From Draconibacterium aestuarii (lineage in GTDB: Bacteria > Bacteroidota > Bacteroidia > Bacteroidales > Prolixibacteraceae): 64,000 nucleotides of DNA. The DNA lies in assembly GCA_026671195.1 (NCBI GenBank), contig JAPOHD010000005.1:310001-374000 (forward strand). Direction: 5' to 3'. Positions within the stretch are counted from its first letter, which is position 1, and each line of letters starts with the position of its first letter. Shown piece by piece: positions 43,249-53,857 of the stretch. The translations under genes and the position numbers were made by a program. The notes beneath the pieces were generated by a model. It was given only the letters and a program-made list of their open reading frames with translations, was not told the DNA's origin and ran no database searches.

Positions 43249-46200
43249 ATGCAAAAGCAAGTATCAGAAGCACCTGAATCAAACGCAGGAGATGATTTTC
43301 ACGTATTGTGGACAATTAAGAAAACCTTTGATTTACTTAATTTTGAAGACAATGGGTTAAAAGCTATTACAATCGAAGGAATAGACCCTAAGAATGCAGT
43401 AAAAATAGACCCTTATGGAAACAAGTTATTAGGGGTTGATATTGCAGAATATTTTGGTGGGGAAAGTTTCAAGGATTCTCAAAAGGTTATTATATCACAA
43501 TTGAAGTATAGCACAAGAAGGGTAACGGAAAATTGGACTCTAGCAAAGCTATATGCAGGTAAAAAAAGTGGCTCAACGGATGGCTCAGTTCTTCATCGAC
43601 TTGCTCAAATCTTCAAGACGTTTTTGGATGAATATGGTCGTGATTTAGTATTAAAAAAATTACGGTTAAAGTTTATTAGTAACAGGAATATTAATTCCGA
43701 CCAAAAAAAACTAATTCTGGATGTTCAAGATTTTCTAAAGGGGCGAGAAGCTAGAACCAATGCAAAAACGGTCTTTAATTTCTCCTCCAAAGAAGAGGTT
43801 TTGAAAAAGATATACGCTGCAACAAAATTATCCTCTACCGAATTTACGGATTTCCTCAGATTGCTCGATTTTGAGGATTGTGGAACGGAATCAAGTTACT
43901 ATCAAGAACTTGAAATAATAGAGGCTTTAAGAAATGTTGGAGTCCAAAATGTGAATCAAAGCGATTCTTTATTTCGGATGGTATGGAGAAAAATGTTACC
44001 TGAAGCGATTTCTTTAAAGAAGAACAAGATAACTGAAATAGACCTTCTTCATTGTCTTAATATGAGTATGGAAAGACTCTTTCCCGTTTCTCAAAAGTTT
44101 GAAAAAATTGAAAAAATTGTAGACCGAAAACAAATACCTAATTTAATAAAGGACATCAATTCCAATGAAACTGGTAAACCAATATGTCTGCATGGCGGGG
44201 CGGGTATTGGAAAGTCTACAATAACACAATTAATTAAACAAAACTTTTCCAATGAATCTGAAGTAATACTGTTTGACTGTTATGGTTCTGGTTCATACCT
44301 AAACACATCTGATAGTAGGCATTTACATAGAGAAGCCATACTGCAAATTTCCAATGAAATTGCAAAAAAAATAGGCTCTCCTTATTTATTATCCAATGAA
44401 AGTGAATCATATATTTTAGTTCGAGAATTTAAACGTAGAGTAGAAGACGCAATTAGCATTTTAAGGAAAAGAAACTCGACTTCTCTTTTAGTCTTAATTA
44501 TTGATGCAGCTGATAATAGTGTCACAGCGGCACAAAAAGATAAGACTAGGAGCTTCATTCGTGACTTAGTTAATGAAAGTTATTCTGATGGTTTTAGACT
44601 GGTTGTAACTTCCCGAAGTCATAGAGTTGATTCTCTCGGTCTTCCTGAAGGATGTAAAAAAATTCCTATTGACCCTTTCGATATAGAAGAAACTGAAAAA
44701 CATTTAAAGTTCTCTTATCCTGATAGTACCAAAAAGGAAACAATGGACTTTCATCATTTAACGAATGGAATTCCAAGAGTTCAATCTTATGCTTTAGAAT
44801 TAAAACGGAAAGGAATTAAGCAGGTCATCAACTATTTAAAACCCAATGGAAAACAGGTCGAGGATTTAATTCAGGAAAGAATTAATGAGTCCGCAAGAAG
44901 GTTAGGAAACAATGGTGAAACTATTATAGACACATTTTTTTCCAGCCTCATCTCTTTACCGAGACCAGTTCCACTGGCTTATATTTCGGCATTATCAGAC
45001 CTAAGCGAGGATGTGCTTCTCGATTTATCAACCGATATTTGGCATGGGCTAGTTCTAAATGACAACCAATTTTCATTTCGAGATGAAGATTTCGAAAACT
45101 ATATTAGGGAGAGATATAAGACAGATGAAGTAATACTTCAGAGAATCGCAGATTTATTTTTACATAAAGCTAACGAGGATGATTATGCCTCAATAAATCT
45201 TGGGATTAGCTTGTTTGATGCTAGATATCATGAGAGACTAAAAAATGTTGTACTTGACGAAGAATATAAGAGTCTTCCGAAAGACCCAATTAGGAATAAG
45301 GAGGTCTATATTAAACGAACCAAATTAGCAATGAAAGTTTGTAGTGAGGAAGATGACAATCTCACATTTTTTAAACTTGCTTTTATTGCTGCTGATGCTG
45401 CTAAAACTGATGCTGCATTGAATGGTCTCCTTATTGAGAATGCGGACTTGGTAGCTTCTTTTGGCGAGTCAGACTCATTGCAAAGACTCTATGCAGAATC
45501 TGAAGAAAAAACATGGTCTGGCTCTTTTTATTATCAATTAGCTGCTATATATTCAAGACAAGTAAATTCAGCAGAACTTGCTACAAGATATTTAAAAACA
45601 GCATCAAAGTGGTTGGAGTGGCGAAATAGGCAAAAAGATATTGATGAACCTAGACATTATCAAATAACTGACAGTGACATAGCTAATGGTGCAGAAGCAC
45701 ATCTTCGAGTATTTGGTTCACAAGCTGCTTTTGACTGGTTAAATGGATGGCGTCCCAAGGAAGCAGTTTTTCGTGCTACCAGTGTTTTACTCAATAACAT
45801 TTTACGTTACTCGAAAGAAAAACAAATTCAGGAATGGATAAAACCATTAAGATTACCAATCCACGCAAAGTTGATTTTATTAGATAAATTAAAATTTAGT
45901 GAAAATATTCCATTTGACTTGGATATTGTTTATGATTCTGTTTCCCATTTGCTATCAAAAGGTATCAAGTTCAAGATTTATATGATGCCTCTAATACTAT
46001 CGTTTTGTGAAATTTATTTAAGAAAAAGTCCATCAAATAATGATAAGGTAATTGAATTGCTAAAATTTATTGACGTTCAACTTCCTGACCATGTACCAAC
46101 ATTGATGGATAGCTCATATCGAGATGATAAAGAAAAAGTGTCAATTGATTCATCTCTTAGAAAATATTCCTTAAATGCTTTACTTTCTAAATCGCATTTA

Positions 46201-49200
46201 GAACTGGAAGACATCTATCCTGAGAGATATAAAAAACCCGACAAGGAAGAAAGCTATGATTCAAGACGCTATAGGGAAGATGAAAAAAGAAAATTTAATC
46301 AATTTTATAGTCATGCGCTGTCTATTTATAAACTGAGAACTGATGTACTCGAAAATAATAATGAAGGCGATGCATTACAAAGATTTCAAGAAATATGTGA
46401 AAAGATTAAAGGCGACTGGGAATTAAGGCATTATGACAATCATTGGGCTCAGTATAAGCTAAACTTTCTTGCCTTAGTTATTATCGATATTCTTCCATTC
46501 TTCAAACATGATGAAAAACTTATTAATTCTATCGTTCAGTCTTTTGAAAACAAAAATCAAAATCGAATTTCATTAAGAATTAGTATCGCACAAAAGCTAT
46601 CTAAATTGAAAGTGCATATTAAAAGCATTTATCAATTACTTAACGAGGTTGATGAATTGATTGAAAACTCAACACTTACTTCCAGTGAAATGGTTGATTT
46701 CTATATCCGCTCGGCAAAGATTATTCGAAACATTGACAAAGATGCTAGTAAGTATTATTTGGACAAAGCTATTGATGCTGTTGCTGAGATTGACATTGAG
46801 GCACAAGAGCAAATAAAATGTTTGTACAATCTATCTCAGTCGGGATTACCTAAAACGAATCCCCGATTGGCTTTCGAATTTGCTAGGTTTGTAGAATTCT
46901 GTGAAGGTCGTTTAAGTGGCTATGATAACTTTCCAATTGAAGAAGGAATTAAAGGAATATCGAACCTAGACTGTGCTTCATCATTTGCAATCTTATGTAG
47001 ATGGACTCATAGAAACAAAATAAAAATAACCGAGCATATCCTTTCAGTTTTGCAAGTTTCTATTGAGAAAGACTTTATATCCCCTAACATTGGAGCTTCT
47101 TTATTGCCTTTAAATATTTATTACTGGAAAAGTTATACAAAGTACATTAAAGCATTAATTCAAAGATTTGATGACACTGGTGATAGTAAACAAAAAAGTA
47201 TTTTCGTACAAAACATATTAAGAGATATCTCGATAAACTGCAGTCCTTTTGAAAAACGTGAAACTGTAGAGACAATTTTTGAAACTATTAAAGATGGACG
47301 TTTAATTGATAGAGAGGTGTTACAGAATTTTAAAAAGTATCATCAATTTATTTCTAATTTGAACGAAGAGAAAGATGATGAGAACGATTCTATAAAAAAA
47401 ATCTATAAAAAAGATGCTACAAATCAAGAACTTGAAAAAGTTGATTTAAGTAAAATCGATATTTATTCAACTTCTAGCTTAAACTCAGCCATTTCAAAAA
47501 TTAAATCAACAAATGAATATTTTTATGTAAGAGCCGAAATTTCACAGTTTTTGAATGATGTAAAACAAACCTGCACTCCACAAAACTACGTTCATCATTT
47601 AGATGCTTTTTTAGATGTCAATCCTGAGTTACTTAGTTTCTATACATTTGAAGATGCCCTTAAAGATAGATTAGAAGAGTGGAGTTTTCACCCTTTAGTT
47701 AAACAATGGAAGAAAGATAATTTTGAAAAAGCATTAAAAATTTGGTTTTCAAACTTTAATTGGAATGAAGGAATTTATTATGCTGGTATACGCAAATTTG
47801 CTGATATTTTTTCGATTGAAGATTCAGAACTGGGGACAATTATTTTTACAATATTGCCCGAAAAGATAGAAGAGTTATCAGCAACGGCAATATACGAAAC
47901 CATTTCATTTTTAAAAACATATCTCAACAGTGAAGAAAACGAAGATTTAATTGCATGGATACTACCTAAATGGAATTCTAAAATCAAAGATACGTTTGCA
48001 GACGGAATATGGACAGATAATTATATGCCTTCCCGAAATCCTGAAGAAGTGGTCGCACAAACCTTAAGATTTTGTTTAGGTCATCCTGATAAGAGAATTA
48101 GATGGAGAGGAATGCATAGTCTTAGGAGAATAGTAAACTCTGATAATTCTTCAATTTTAGGTGTTTTTTTAAATAATCAAAATAAGAAAAGTTGTTTGCC
48201 TCATCAACATAACAGCTACATGTTTTTCTGGATTTCCGCAAAATTATATTTATGGATATGTATCGAAAGGCTTTCATTGGAAAAACCATCCTTGATAAGC
48301 CAATTTAAAGATGAAATATACGAAGAATTACACAATAAAGATTTGCCTCATGTTTTGATATTATATTTCATCAAACAAACTTGTCTAAATCTTATAGAAA
48401 ATAATAAAACTCTCTTTACAGAAGGGGAAATTACCACGATTAATCAGTTGTTGATGAGTCAAATGAAATCAATAAAAGAAGAAAGATATCAGCGAAAACA
48501 GCGCAAATATAATTCTCAACAAAATACATGGAAATTTGACTTTGATACTATGGATACTCTTCCATATTGGTATGATGGTCTGGCAAGATGTTTTAATCTA
48601 TCAGAATATGATGTAGCTGATTTAGCAGATAAAATTATCAGTGAAGAGTGGGGATATTCAGGCAATTGCAATAATGACCATGTACAGGGAGATTGGCATC
48701 TCACAAGTAATCGACATGGTAGTTTACCTACCATCGAGAATATGAGAAGTTATTATGAATACCATGCAATGTTCTGTGTAGCGAGTAAATTGCTGGAAAA
48801 AGAACCACTATTAGAAAGAGAAGAGGATTATTGGGGTACATGGGATTATTGGCTTGATTCCCAAACGTTGACTTTAGAAGAATTCTGGCTTGCAGATTTA
48901 AGAGACCCTATTCCGTTGGAAAGAAAATTCTGGGTTAAAGAATTTGACAATTTCGATGAAGACTGGAAAAACAATATTGATGACAACTATTATGATAAGA
49001 TTGTAGGATATAAGGCAGAATCTGAACCAATTGTTATACCTGTTTATGGTGGTTATACTAGATACTTTGGTGAGAATAATGAAAGTATCTCAATTCGTTC
49101 AGCTATTGTAACGCCTCAAACTTCCGAGTCGCTTTTGCGAGCATTGCAGACAGCAAAGGATAATTTAGATTTTACAATACCCTTGGAGGATGATGAGTTA

Positions 49201-49671
49201 AAAACAGAAGAAGACAAATTTAAATTAATAGGATGGTTAAAGGAGAATCATTCTGAACATGATGGATTAGACCAGAAAGACCCATTTTCAAGGGGAGAAA
49301 GTAAAAGTTTTATTGTCTTAGGAAATGAAGTGGAAAAATTACACCAGATAGAATACTCCATGGATTATAAGCATGCTTTTTATAAAAATGAAAATGTATT
49401 TGAATACCAAAATTGGAGCGACGAAAATGATAGAAAGCATTATGATTCATTTGAAAGTTCGGGTGCAATGGCTAAAATTAAAGTCAATTTTTTATTAGAA
49501 TTCTTAAAGAAGAGAAGTATGGATTTGATTTTAGGATGTACCATCTCTCGAAGACTTAAAGAACGAGATTATGATTCTGGATTAAAGAGAAAAAATGAAA
49601 CTAAATTATTTCTAATAAAAACAAATGGAGAAGTTAAAACCATCAGAGGAATCAATTATAAAATTGGGTAA
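43249..49671 (+). CDS. Giant nuclease-STAND ATPase (Avs-like, 2140 residues)
   Basis: The product has an N-terminal PD-(D/E)XK-type nuclease region in which LLGVDIAEYFGG gives Asp64 and SQLKYSTRR gives Q84-L-K86, the D...QxK pattern of DUF4297/Cap4-like nucleases. A STAND NTPase follows: Walker A HGGAGIGKST (K322), Walker B LVLIIDAAD (Asp419), and an SRSH sensor segment around 457. Residues from about 560 to 2140 are long helical repeats, probably the phage-protein sensing part. From recollection, the domain order and end motifs resemble Avs3/Avs4-type antiviral ATPases that recognise terminase or portal proteins and then cut DNA. It is the first gene of a four-gene coupled operon. Confidence 0.85.
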   Translation: MQKQVSEAPESNAGDDFHVLWTIKKTFDLLNFEDNGLKAITIEGIDPKNAVKIDPYGNKLLGVDIAEYFGGESFKDSQKVIISQLKYSTRRVTENWTLAKLYAGKKSGSTDGSVLHRLAQIFKTFLDEYGRDLVLKKLRLKFISNRNINSDQKKLILDVQDFLKGREARTNAKTVFNFSSKEEVLKKIYAATKLSSTEFTDFLRLLDFEDCGTESSYYQELEIIEALRNVGVQNVNQSDSLFRMVWRKMLPEAISLKKNKITEIDLLHCLNMSMERLFPVSQKFEKIEKIVDRKQIPNLIKDINSNETGKPICLHGGAGIGKSTITQLIKQNFSNESEVILFDCYGSGSYLNTSDSRHLHREAILQISNEIAKKIGSPYLLSNESESYILVREFKRRVEDAISILRKRNSTSLLVLIIDAADNSVTAAQKDKTRSFIRDLVNESYSDGFRLVVTSRSHRVDSLGLPEGCKKIPIDPFDIEETEKHLKFSYPDSTKKETMDFHHLTNGIPRVQSYALELKRKGIKQVINYLKPNGKQVEDLIQERINESARRLGNNGETIIDTFFSSLISLPRPVPLAYISALSDLSEDVLLDLSTDIWHGLVLNDNQFSFRDEDFENYIRERYKTDEVILQRIADLFLHKANEDDYASINLGISLFDARYHERLKNVVLDEEYKSLPKDPIRNKEVYIKRTKLAMKVCSEEDDNLTFFKLAFIAADAAKTDAALNGLLIENADLVASFGESDSLQRLYAESEEKTWSGSFYYQLAAIYSRQVNSAELATRYLKTASKWLEWRNRQKDIDEPRHYQITDSDIANGAEAHLRVFGSQAAFDWLNGWRPKEAVFRATSVLLNNILRYSKEKQIQEWIKPLRLPIHAKLILLDKLKFSENIPFDLDIVYDSVSHLLSKGIKFKIYMMPLILSFCEIYLRKSPSNNDKVIELLKFIDVQLPDHVPTLMDSSYRDDKEKVSIDSSLRKYSLNALLSKSHLELEDIYPERYKKPDKEESYDSRRYREDEKRKFNQFYSHALSIYKLRTDVLENNNEGDALQRFQEICEKIKGDWELRHYDNHWAQYKLNFLALVIIDILPFFKHDEKLINSIVQSFENKNQNRISLRISIAQKLSKLKVHIKSIYQLLNEVDELIENSTLTSSEMVDFYIRSAKIIRNIDKDASKYYLDKAIDAVAEIDIEAQEQIKCLYNLSQSGLPKTNPRLAFEFARFVEFCEGRLSGYDNFPIEEGIKGISNLDCASSFAILCRWTHRNKIKITEHILSVLQVSIEKDFISPNIGASLLPLNIYYWKSYTKYIKALIQRFDDTGDSKQKSIFVQNILRDISINCSPFEKRETVETIFETIKDGRLIDREVLQNFKKYHQFISNLNEEKDDENDSIKKIYKKDATNQELEKVDLSKIDIYSTSSLNSAISKIKSTNEYFYVRAEISQFLNDVKQTCTPQNYVHHLDAFLDVNPELLSFYTFEDALKDRLEEWSFHPLVKQWKKDNFEKALKIWFSNFNWNEGIYYAGIRKFADIFSIEDSELGTIIFTILPEKIEELSATAIYETISFLKTYLNSEENEDLIAWILPKWNSKIKDTFADGIWTDNYMPSRNPEEVVAQTLRFCLGHPDKRIRWRGMHSLRRIVNSDNSSILGVFLNNQNKKSCLPHQHNSYMFFWISAKLYLWICIERLSLEKPSLISQFKDEIYEELHNKDLPHVLILYFIKQTCLNLIENNKTLFTEGEITTINQLLMSQMKSIKEERYQRKQRKYNSQQNTWKFDFDTMDTLPYWYDGLARCFNLSEYDVADLADKIISEEWGYSGNCNNDHVQGDWHLTSNRHGSLPTIENMRSYYEYHAMFCVASKLLEKEPLLEREEDYWGTWDYWLDSQTLTLEEFWLADLRDPIPLERKFWVKEFDNFDEDWKNNIDDNYYDKIVGYKAESEPIVIPVYGGYTRYFGENNESISIRSAIVTPQTSESLLRALQTAKDNLDFTIPLEDDELKTEEDKFKLIGWLKENHSEHDGLDQKDPFSRGESKSFIVLGNEVEKLHQIEYSMDYKHAFYKNENVFEYQNWSDENDRKHYDSFESSGAMAKIKVNFLLEFLKKRSMDLILGCTISRRLKERDYDSGLKRKNETKLFLIKTNGEVKTIRGINYKIG

Positions 49672-50329
49672 AAAGATAGTTGAAGAGTTAAAACTAGAGC
49701 CAAGTGCAAATACCCTTGGAAGGTGGATGTCGCATTATGTTGCGGAACTAATTCATAAATCAGAGAATTGTGAATCTAGTGAAGAAAAGGTGATACTAGA
49801 ACGTGAATGTTTTGATACGATTCTAAAACTTTGGCAAAATATGGAGCACCTTCCTACTGTCACAAAACCATTGACCGAATTAGAACCTTTACTTGAGTTA
49901 CTTGATGCTCTAAAAAAAGAAGATTATAGATATCCTTTTTGGCGGAATTTTACAGATGATTATAAAAATCCAACATGGAAAACATGGATAACCCTAGTAA
50001 AGGAAAACAGCGAAAATATTTTTGAACTATGCCTTTACACATCAGTTAATGGCGATTTACTAAAAAAGAAAAAGGGATGGCTGAATGAGTATAAATCTTT
50101 TATAAAAGAAGATGAGAAAAAGATGTTGGAACATCTTGAATATCTTGTAAATAGAAGTAGAGACATAAAAACTTTTACAGAAGAGGAAGACGAAACTATA
50201 CACCTTGATGAACTTTCTCCTAATGAAAAACAACAAGTCATCTTTGACAAGATTGAAATGGAGTTAAATGAAATTAACCAAAAATTCGATAAACTAAGAA
50301 AATCACTAACCTCCGAAACAAATGAATAA
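49625..50329 (+). CDS. Small helical companion of the STAND ATPase
   Basis: The 234-residue protein overlaps the end of the ATPase gene by 47 bases, so the two are translated together. It is all helical: LGRWMSHYVAELIHKSE near residues 32-48, a FDTILKLWQNMEHLP block and a charged C-terminal coiled coil (IFDKIEMELNEINQKFDKLRKSL). Proteins of this build accompany some Avs-type ATPases (the two-gene type III arrangement, from memory). The job is likely regulatory or adaptor. Confidence 0.65.
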   Translation: MEKLKPSEESIIKLGKKIVEELKLEPSANTLGRWMSHYVAELIHKSENCESSEEKVILERECFDTILKLWQNMEHLPTVTKPLTELEPLLELLDALKKEDYRYPFWRNFTDDYKNPTWKTWITLVKENSENIFELCLYTSVNGDLLKKKKGWLNEYKSFIKEDEKKMLEHLEYLVNRSRDIKTFTEEEDETIHLDELSPNEKQQVIFDKIEMELNEINQKFDKLRKSLTSETNE

Positions 50330-50332
50330 TAA

Positions 50333-53300
50333 ATGATTAAAATACTTAACAACTACTGTACACAAGAAAATGGGTTATTATTGTTTAATCCTCCTACAGG
50401 TTCAGGAAAAACACATAATGTTTTAAAATGGATTTATGAAAATTACGAGGGTTATTGCAAAGAAAATAAAAAGATATTCTTTCTAACTAACCTAAAGAAG
50501 AATCTGCCTTATGATGAGCTAAGAGAAGATTTTTTCAAACATATGAATAAAGAACATGCTTTTGATAAGCACGTTACTTTTTTAGATTCAAATTCTGAAT
50601 GTCTCTTAAAAAGATTTGATATTGTTGAGGATTCAATCAATAAATATTTTAAAAATCATTCTGTTTTCTTTGCAATTAAACACTGCGTAACTCAAATAAA
50701 TAAGCATAAGAAAAATCCTGATTTAAAAGGAATAATTGAAGACCTGAAAGATAAACTCAGGAATGAATTAGAACCACAATTTAGGCAAATTATTGAAAAG
50801 TTTCTAAGGGAAAACTATCGTGATAGAAAAGAACGGATAAAAGCGATTGAAACAAATAAGGAACTGAAATGGATAGGCGACTTATACCCAGCAGTATTTT
50901 CCTCTAAAAGAAAAGTATTCTTTTTAAGCATCGATAAATTTTATTACAAAAACAGCACATTAGTTGAACCATCCTACTCATTTCTCGACAGTGACATTAC
51001 AAAAGATGCTATAATATTTATTGACGAATTCGATGCAACCAAAGACAACCTATTGAATAATATTATCGAAAAGGGGAAGAAGCAACGAATTGACTTCATA
51101 CATCTTTTTACTGAAATATATTGGGCACTATCAAATAACGTTTTCCCGCAAAAGTTCACCACTCACTCCAAGAAACGAAAAGAGTTATTGGACAAAGGAT
51201 ACAACTTAAATCTTGAAAAGATTCAAGAAACTTTAAAGGATAAAGCCAAAGAAATTGTTGACAGATATTATACTAATTATAGCTTTAAATCAACAGCTTT
51301 AAATGATGAAAATGAGAATCAAAGAAATCTACTTTTTCACGATTTTCAATATCATTCTGTTTATAGGAATAATAAGAATTTCATTCGCATAAATACAAAT
51401 CATCACACTAAAGTTAATGAAATAATTTTCGAAACAGAGCGACCAAGTTCTGGTGAAAATATTGTTTCTCTACTCAATCAAATCAAAGGTTTTGTACATT
51501 ATTTTAGTGGAATTATAAAGAGTATTGCTGAAAATTATCAGCAGCTTGAAATGCAGGAAAGATTAAAAAATCCGAATCGATTAGACTTCACTTTCGACCT
51601 TGCTCTTAGTTCTGTCATTGAGGAATTTGGATTAGAAAGCAGGTATAAGAATTATATCATTGAAACGATTTTAAGTGCAAGGGAGAAACCTAAAAAAAGA
51701 AATATTGAACTTAACTATGATTTTAGCATTTATGAAAATGGTTTTAGATATTTTGATTTCGTAGATAATGAATTCCATCAATCCAAAACAAAATCCTTCA
51801 TTTATAACTTTCAAAACACACCAGAAAAATTCATCATAAAACTCGCAGAAAAAGCAAAAGTAATTGGTATCTCAGCAACAGCATTAGTAAAAACCGTAAC
51901 TGGTAATTACGACATCTCATATTTCAAAAGACAACTGGGGCAAAGTTTCATTGAATTAACCCAAAGTGAAAAAGAATATCTCTCTTTATTATTTGAACAG
52001 CAGAATAAGAATTATAAGAAGGTTGCTATCTCCACTAAATGGCTGAACTTTTCAAATTATGAACAGGATTTCATCCAACTATTTGAACACAAAGAATTAG
52101 CAAGTGATATCATCGGGGAACTTAGAAGCGACAATCCACAAATCACAGACTATCTGCTTAATAGATATCTGAAATTAGGTTATTGTTTTAAACAGTTTTT
52201 AAAAGAAGACGCAATTATGGGATTCCTATGTCTTCTAAACAAAGAACCCAAGTGGAATGATAAGAACCTTAATCTAAAGATTTTAGAAAAGATATTTTCA
52301 TACCTAATCGAAGAAACAACCAAAAGGAAAGAATTATTCGAAAACTTAAATAAAAAAGGAGAAAAGAAATACTCAGTAAAAAACTCTTATACTATCATTA
52401 ACAGCAGTGATTTTGATAATAAGAAACAATCATTTATATCACGTTTAGAGCGCAATGAAAAGGTTTTTATCATCTCGATGTATCAAACCATGGGAGCAGG
52501 ACAAAACTTACAATATATTGCCCCTAATCCCGATAAGTTAGTTGATGTTAAAGATGAAACTCTCCCTAATTGGAATAAAGAAAACAAGACTGATATAAAT
52601 GCGATATACTTGGACAAACCAACACACTTAATTCAACAGATTAGTAAAGATTTGAATGAAGAAGGTTTTATCAAATATCTATTTCAATTGGAATTTCTTG
52701 TGCAGGCAGGTAAGATTTCAATTAATCAACTAAATAAGCAGGTCACAATTGCTTTTAAGCATTTATTAGCATCTTTTAATACGACAAGTAAGTTAGAAAG
52801 TCCAAATAATGGTTTTTTATATAATGATGAAAATATAAAGCAACATTTTGCAAAATTTATTATTCAGGCATTAGGTCGAATTTGTCGGACTAACTTAAAA
52901 TCAAAAAACATATTTATATATGCGGATGCAGAGTTAGACAAGCTGATTTGCGATTTTGATGTTGAAAATAATATTGTACTTAAAGAGTTCAAAACACTTG
53001 TAAAATCTTCAACCCATAGTGGATTTAAACTGGATGATACGGAAAGAACACTCTTAAATCTGGCGAACTTAACCAACCTCAAGATTAATGCATACATAAA
53101 AAAGTTCGTAAATTCAGAATGGAAATGGAAGGAAAGCCAAAAAAAGGAATGGGAGAATTTGCGAGAAATGTGTTTAAGGTTTCCTACAATTTCAACTAAA
53201 GAAATTGAAGACTTTAAACTAAACCGAATTCTGGATTTATATATTGAGCAACCTTCATGTAACAATTGCTATTCGTATGAACAGGAAGGAGACTATGCAA

Positions 53301-53857
53301 ATGTTGAAATTGATTTTGGAGATAAACTACCATACAAGGTATCACAAGAATCCATCAGACTTAGAGAATTATTAGAAATCAAAGGTGTTAAGAACGTCTT
53401 TGAAGATAATAAGTGGGCAACCGATTTTAAAGAAAACAAATACATATTACCTCCTGAGCTTTTTAACAATATCTACAAGGGTGCAATTGGAGAGCAAGTC
53501 GGTAGATTTATCCTTGAGAATCATTTCAAACTAAAATTAGAAGAACTTCCATTAGAACATTTTGAATTATTTGATTTCAAAATCAAAAATGAGAATGTAT
53601 ATATTGATTTTAAGCATTGGAAAGAAGAAACAACGATTGACTCGCAAAAACAGTTAGAAAAAATCAGAAAAAAACTTGAAAAAGTAAATGGGGATAAAGC
53701 ATGCATTATAAACATTTTAAGTTCTTCAACAATGAATAATCTAACGTCATCAGATGGAAAAATTGTTGAAATACCATACCTCTGGAATTCTAAAACTAAG
53801 CAACTAAATCAAAACATTTTAACAAATATAGATAGTGATGAACGCTTGCAAAACTAA
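50333..53857 (+). CDS. SF2 helicase with C-terminal PD-(D/E)XK nuclease (1174 residues)
   Basis: ATG 50333 follows the companion's stop by 3 bases. Motif I is PPTGSGKTH (20-28), motif II is IFIDEFD with DEFD at 231-234, a late lobe has MYQTMGAGQNLQY, and motif VI is Q845-ALGRICR852. The C-terminus (about 1045-1140) has the nuclease pattern GEQ (E1053), D1081 in ELFDFK, and D1092-F-K1094 in YIDFKHW. It would unwind or translocate on nucleic acid and cut it. No match to a specific named system is claimed. Its position suggests it acts with the STAND ATPase or forms a second system with the next gene. Confidence 0.85.
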   Translation: MIKILNNYCTQENGLLLFNPPTGSGKTHNVLKWIYENYEGYCKENKKIFFLTNLKKNLPYDELREDFFKHMNKEHAFDKHVTFLDSNSECLLKRFDIVEDSINKYFKNHSVFFAIKHCVTQINKHKKNPDLKGIIEDLKDKLRNELEPQFRQIIEKFLRENYRDRKERIKAIETNKELKWIGDLYPAVFSSKRKVFFLSIDKFYYKNSTLVEPSYSFLDSDITKDAIIFIDEFDATKDNLLNNIIEKGKKQRIDFIHLFTEIYWALSNNVFPQKFTTHSKKRKELLDKGYNLNLEKIQETLKDKAKEIVDRYYTNYSFKSTALNDENENQRNLLFHDFQYHSVYRNNKNFIRINTNHHTKVNEIIFETERPSSGENIVSLLNQIKGFVHYFSGIIKSIAENYQQLEMQERLKNPNRLDFTFDLALSSVIEEFGLESRYKNYIIETILSAREKPKKRNIELNYDFSIYENGFRYFDFVDNEFHQSKTKSFIYNFQNTPEKFIIKLAEKAKVIGISATALVKTVTGNYDISYFKRQLGQSFIELTQSEKEYLSLLFEQQNKNYKKVAISTKWLNFSNYEQDFIQLFEHKELASDIIGELRSDNPQITDYLLNRYLKLGYCFKQFLKEDAIMGFLCLLNKEPKWNDKNLNLKILEKIFSYLIEETTKRKELFENLNKKGEKKYSVKNSYTIINSSDFDNKKQSFISRLERNEKVFIISMYQTMGAGQNLQYIAPNPDKLVDVKDETLPNWNKENKTDINAIYLDKPTHLIQQISKDLNEEGFIKYLFQLEFLVQAGKISINQLNKQVTIAFKHLLASFNTTSKLESPNNGFLYNDENIKQHFAKFIIQALGRICRTNLKSKNIFIYADAELDKLICDFDVENNIVLKEFKTLVKSSTHSGFKLDDTERTLLNLANLTNLKINAYIKKFVNSEWKWKESQKKEWENLREMCLRFPTISTKEIEDFKLNRILDLYIEQPSCNNCYSYEQEGDYANVEIDFGDKLPYKVSQESIRLRELLEIKGVKNVFEDNKWATDFKENKYILPPELFNNIYKGAIGEQVGRFILENHFKLKLEELPLEHFELFDFKIKNENVYIDFKHWKEETTIDSQKQLEKIRKKLEKVNGDKACIINILSSSTMNNLTSSDGKIVEIPYLWNSKTKQLNQNILTNIDSDERLQN

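Noticed and set aside
50035..50352. Serine-rich minus frame across the companion/helicase junction
   Set aside because: Antisense to two well-supported genes; composition is an artefact of Lys/Glu-rich coding.
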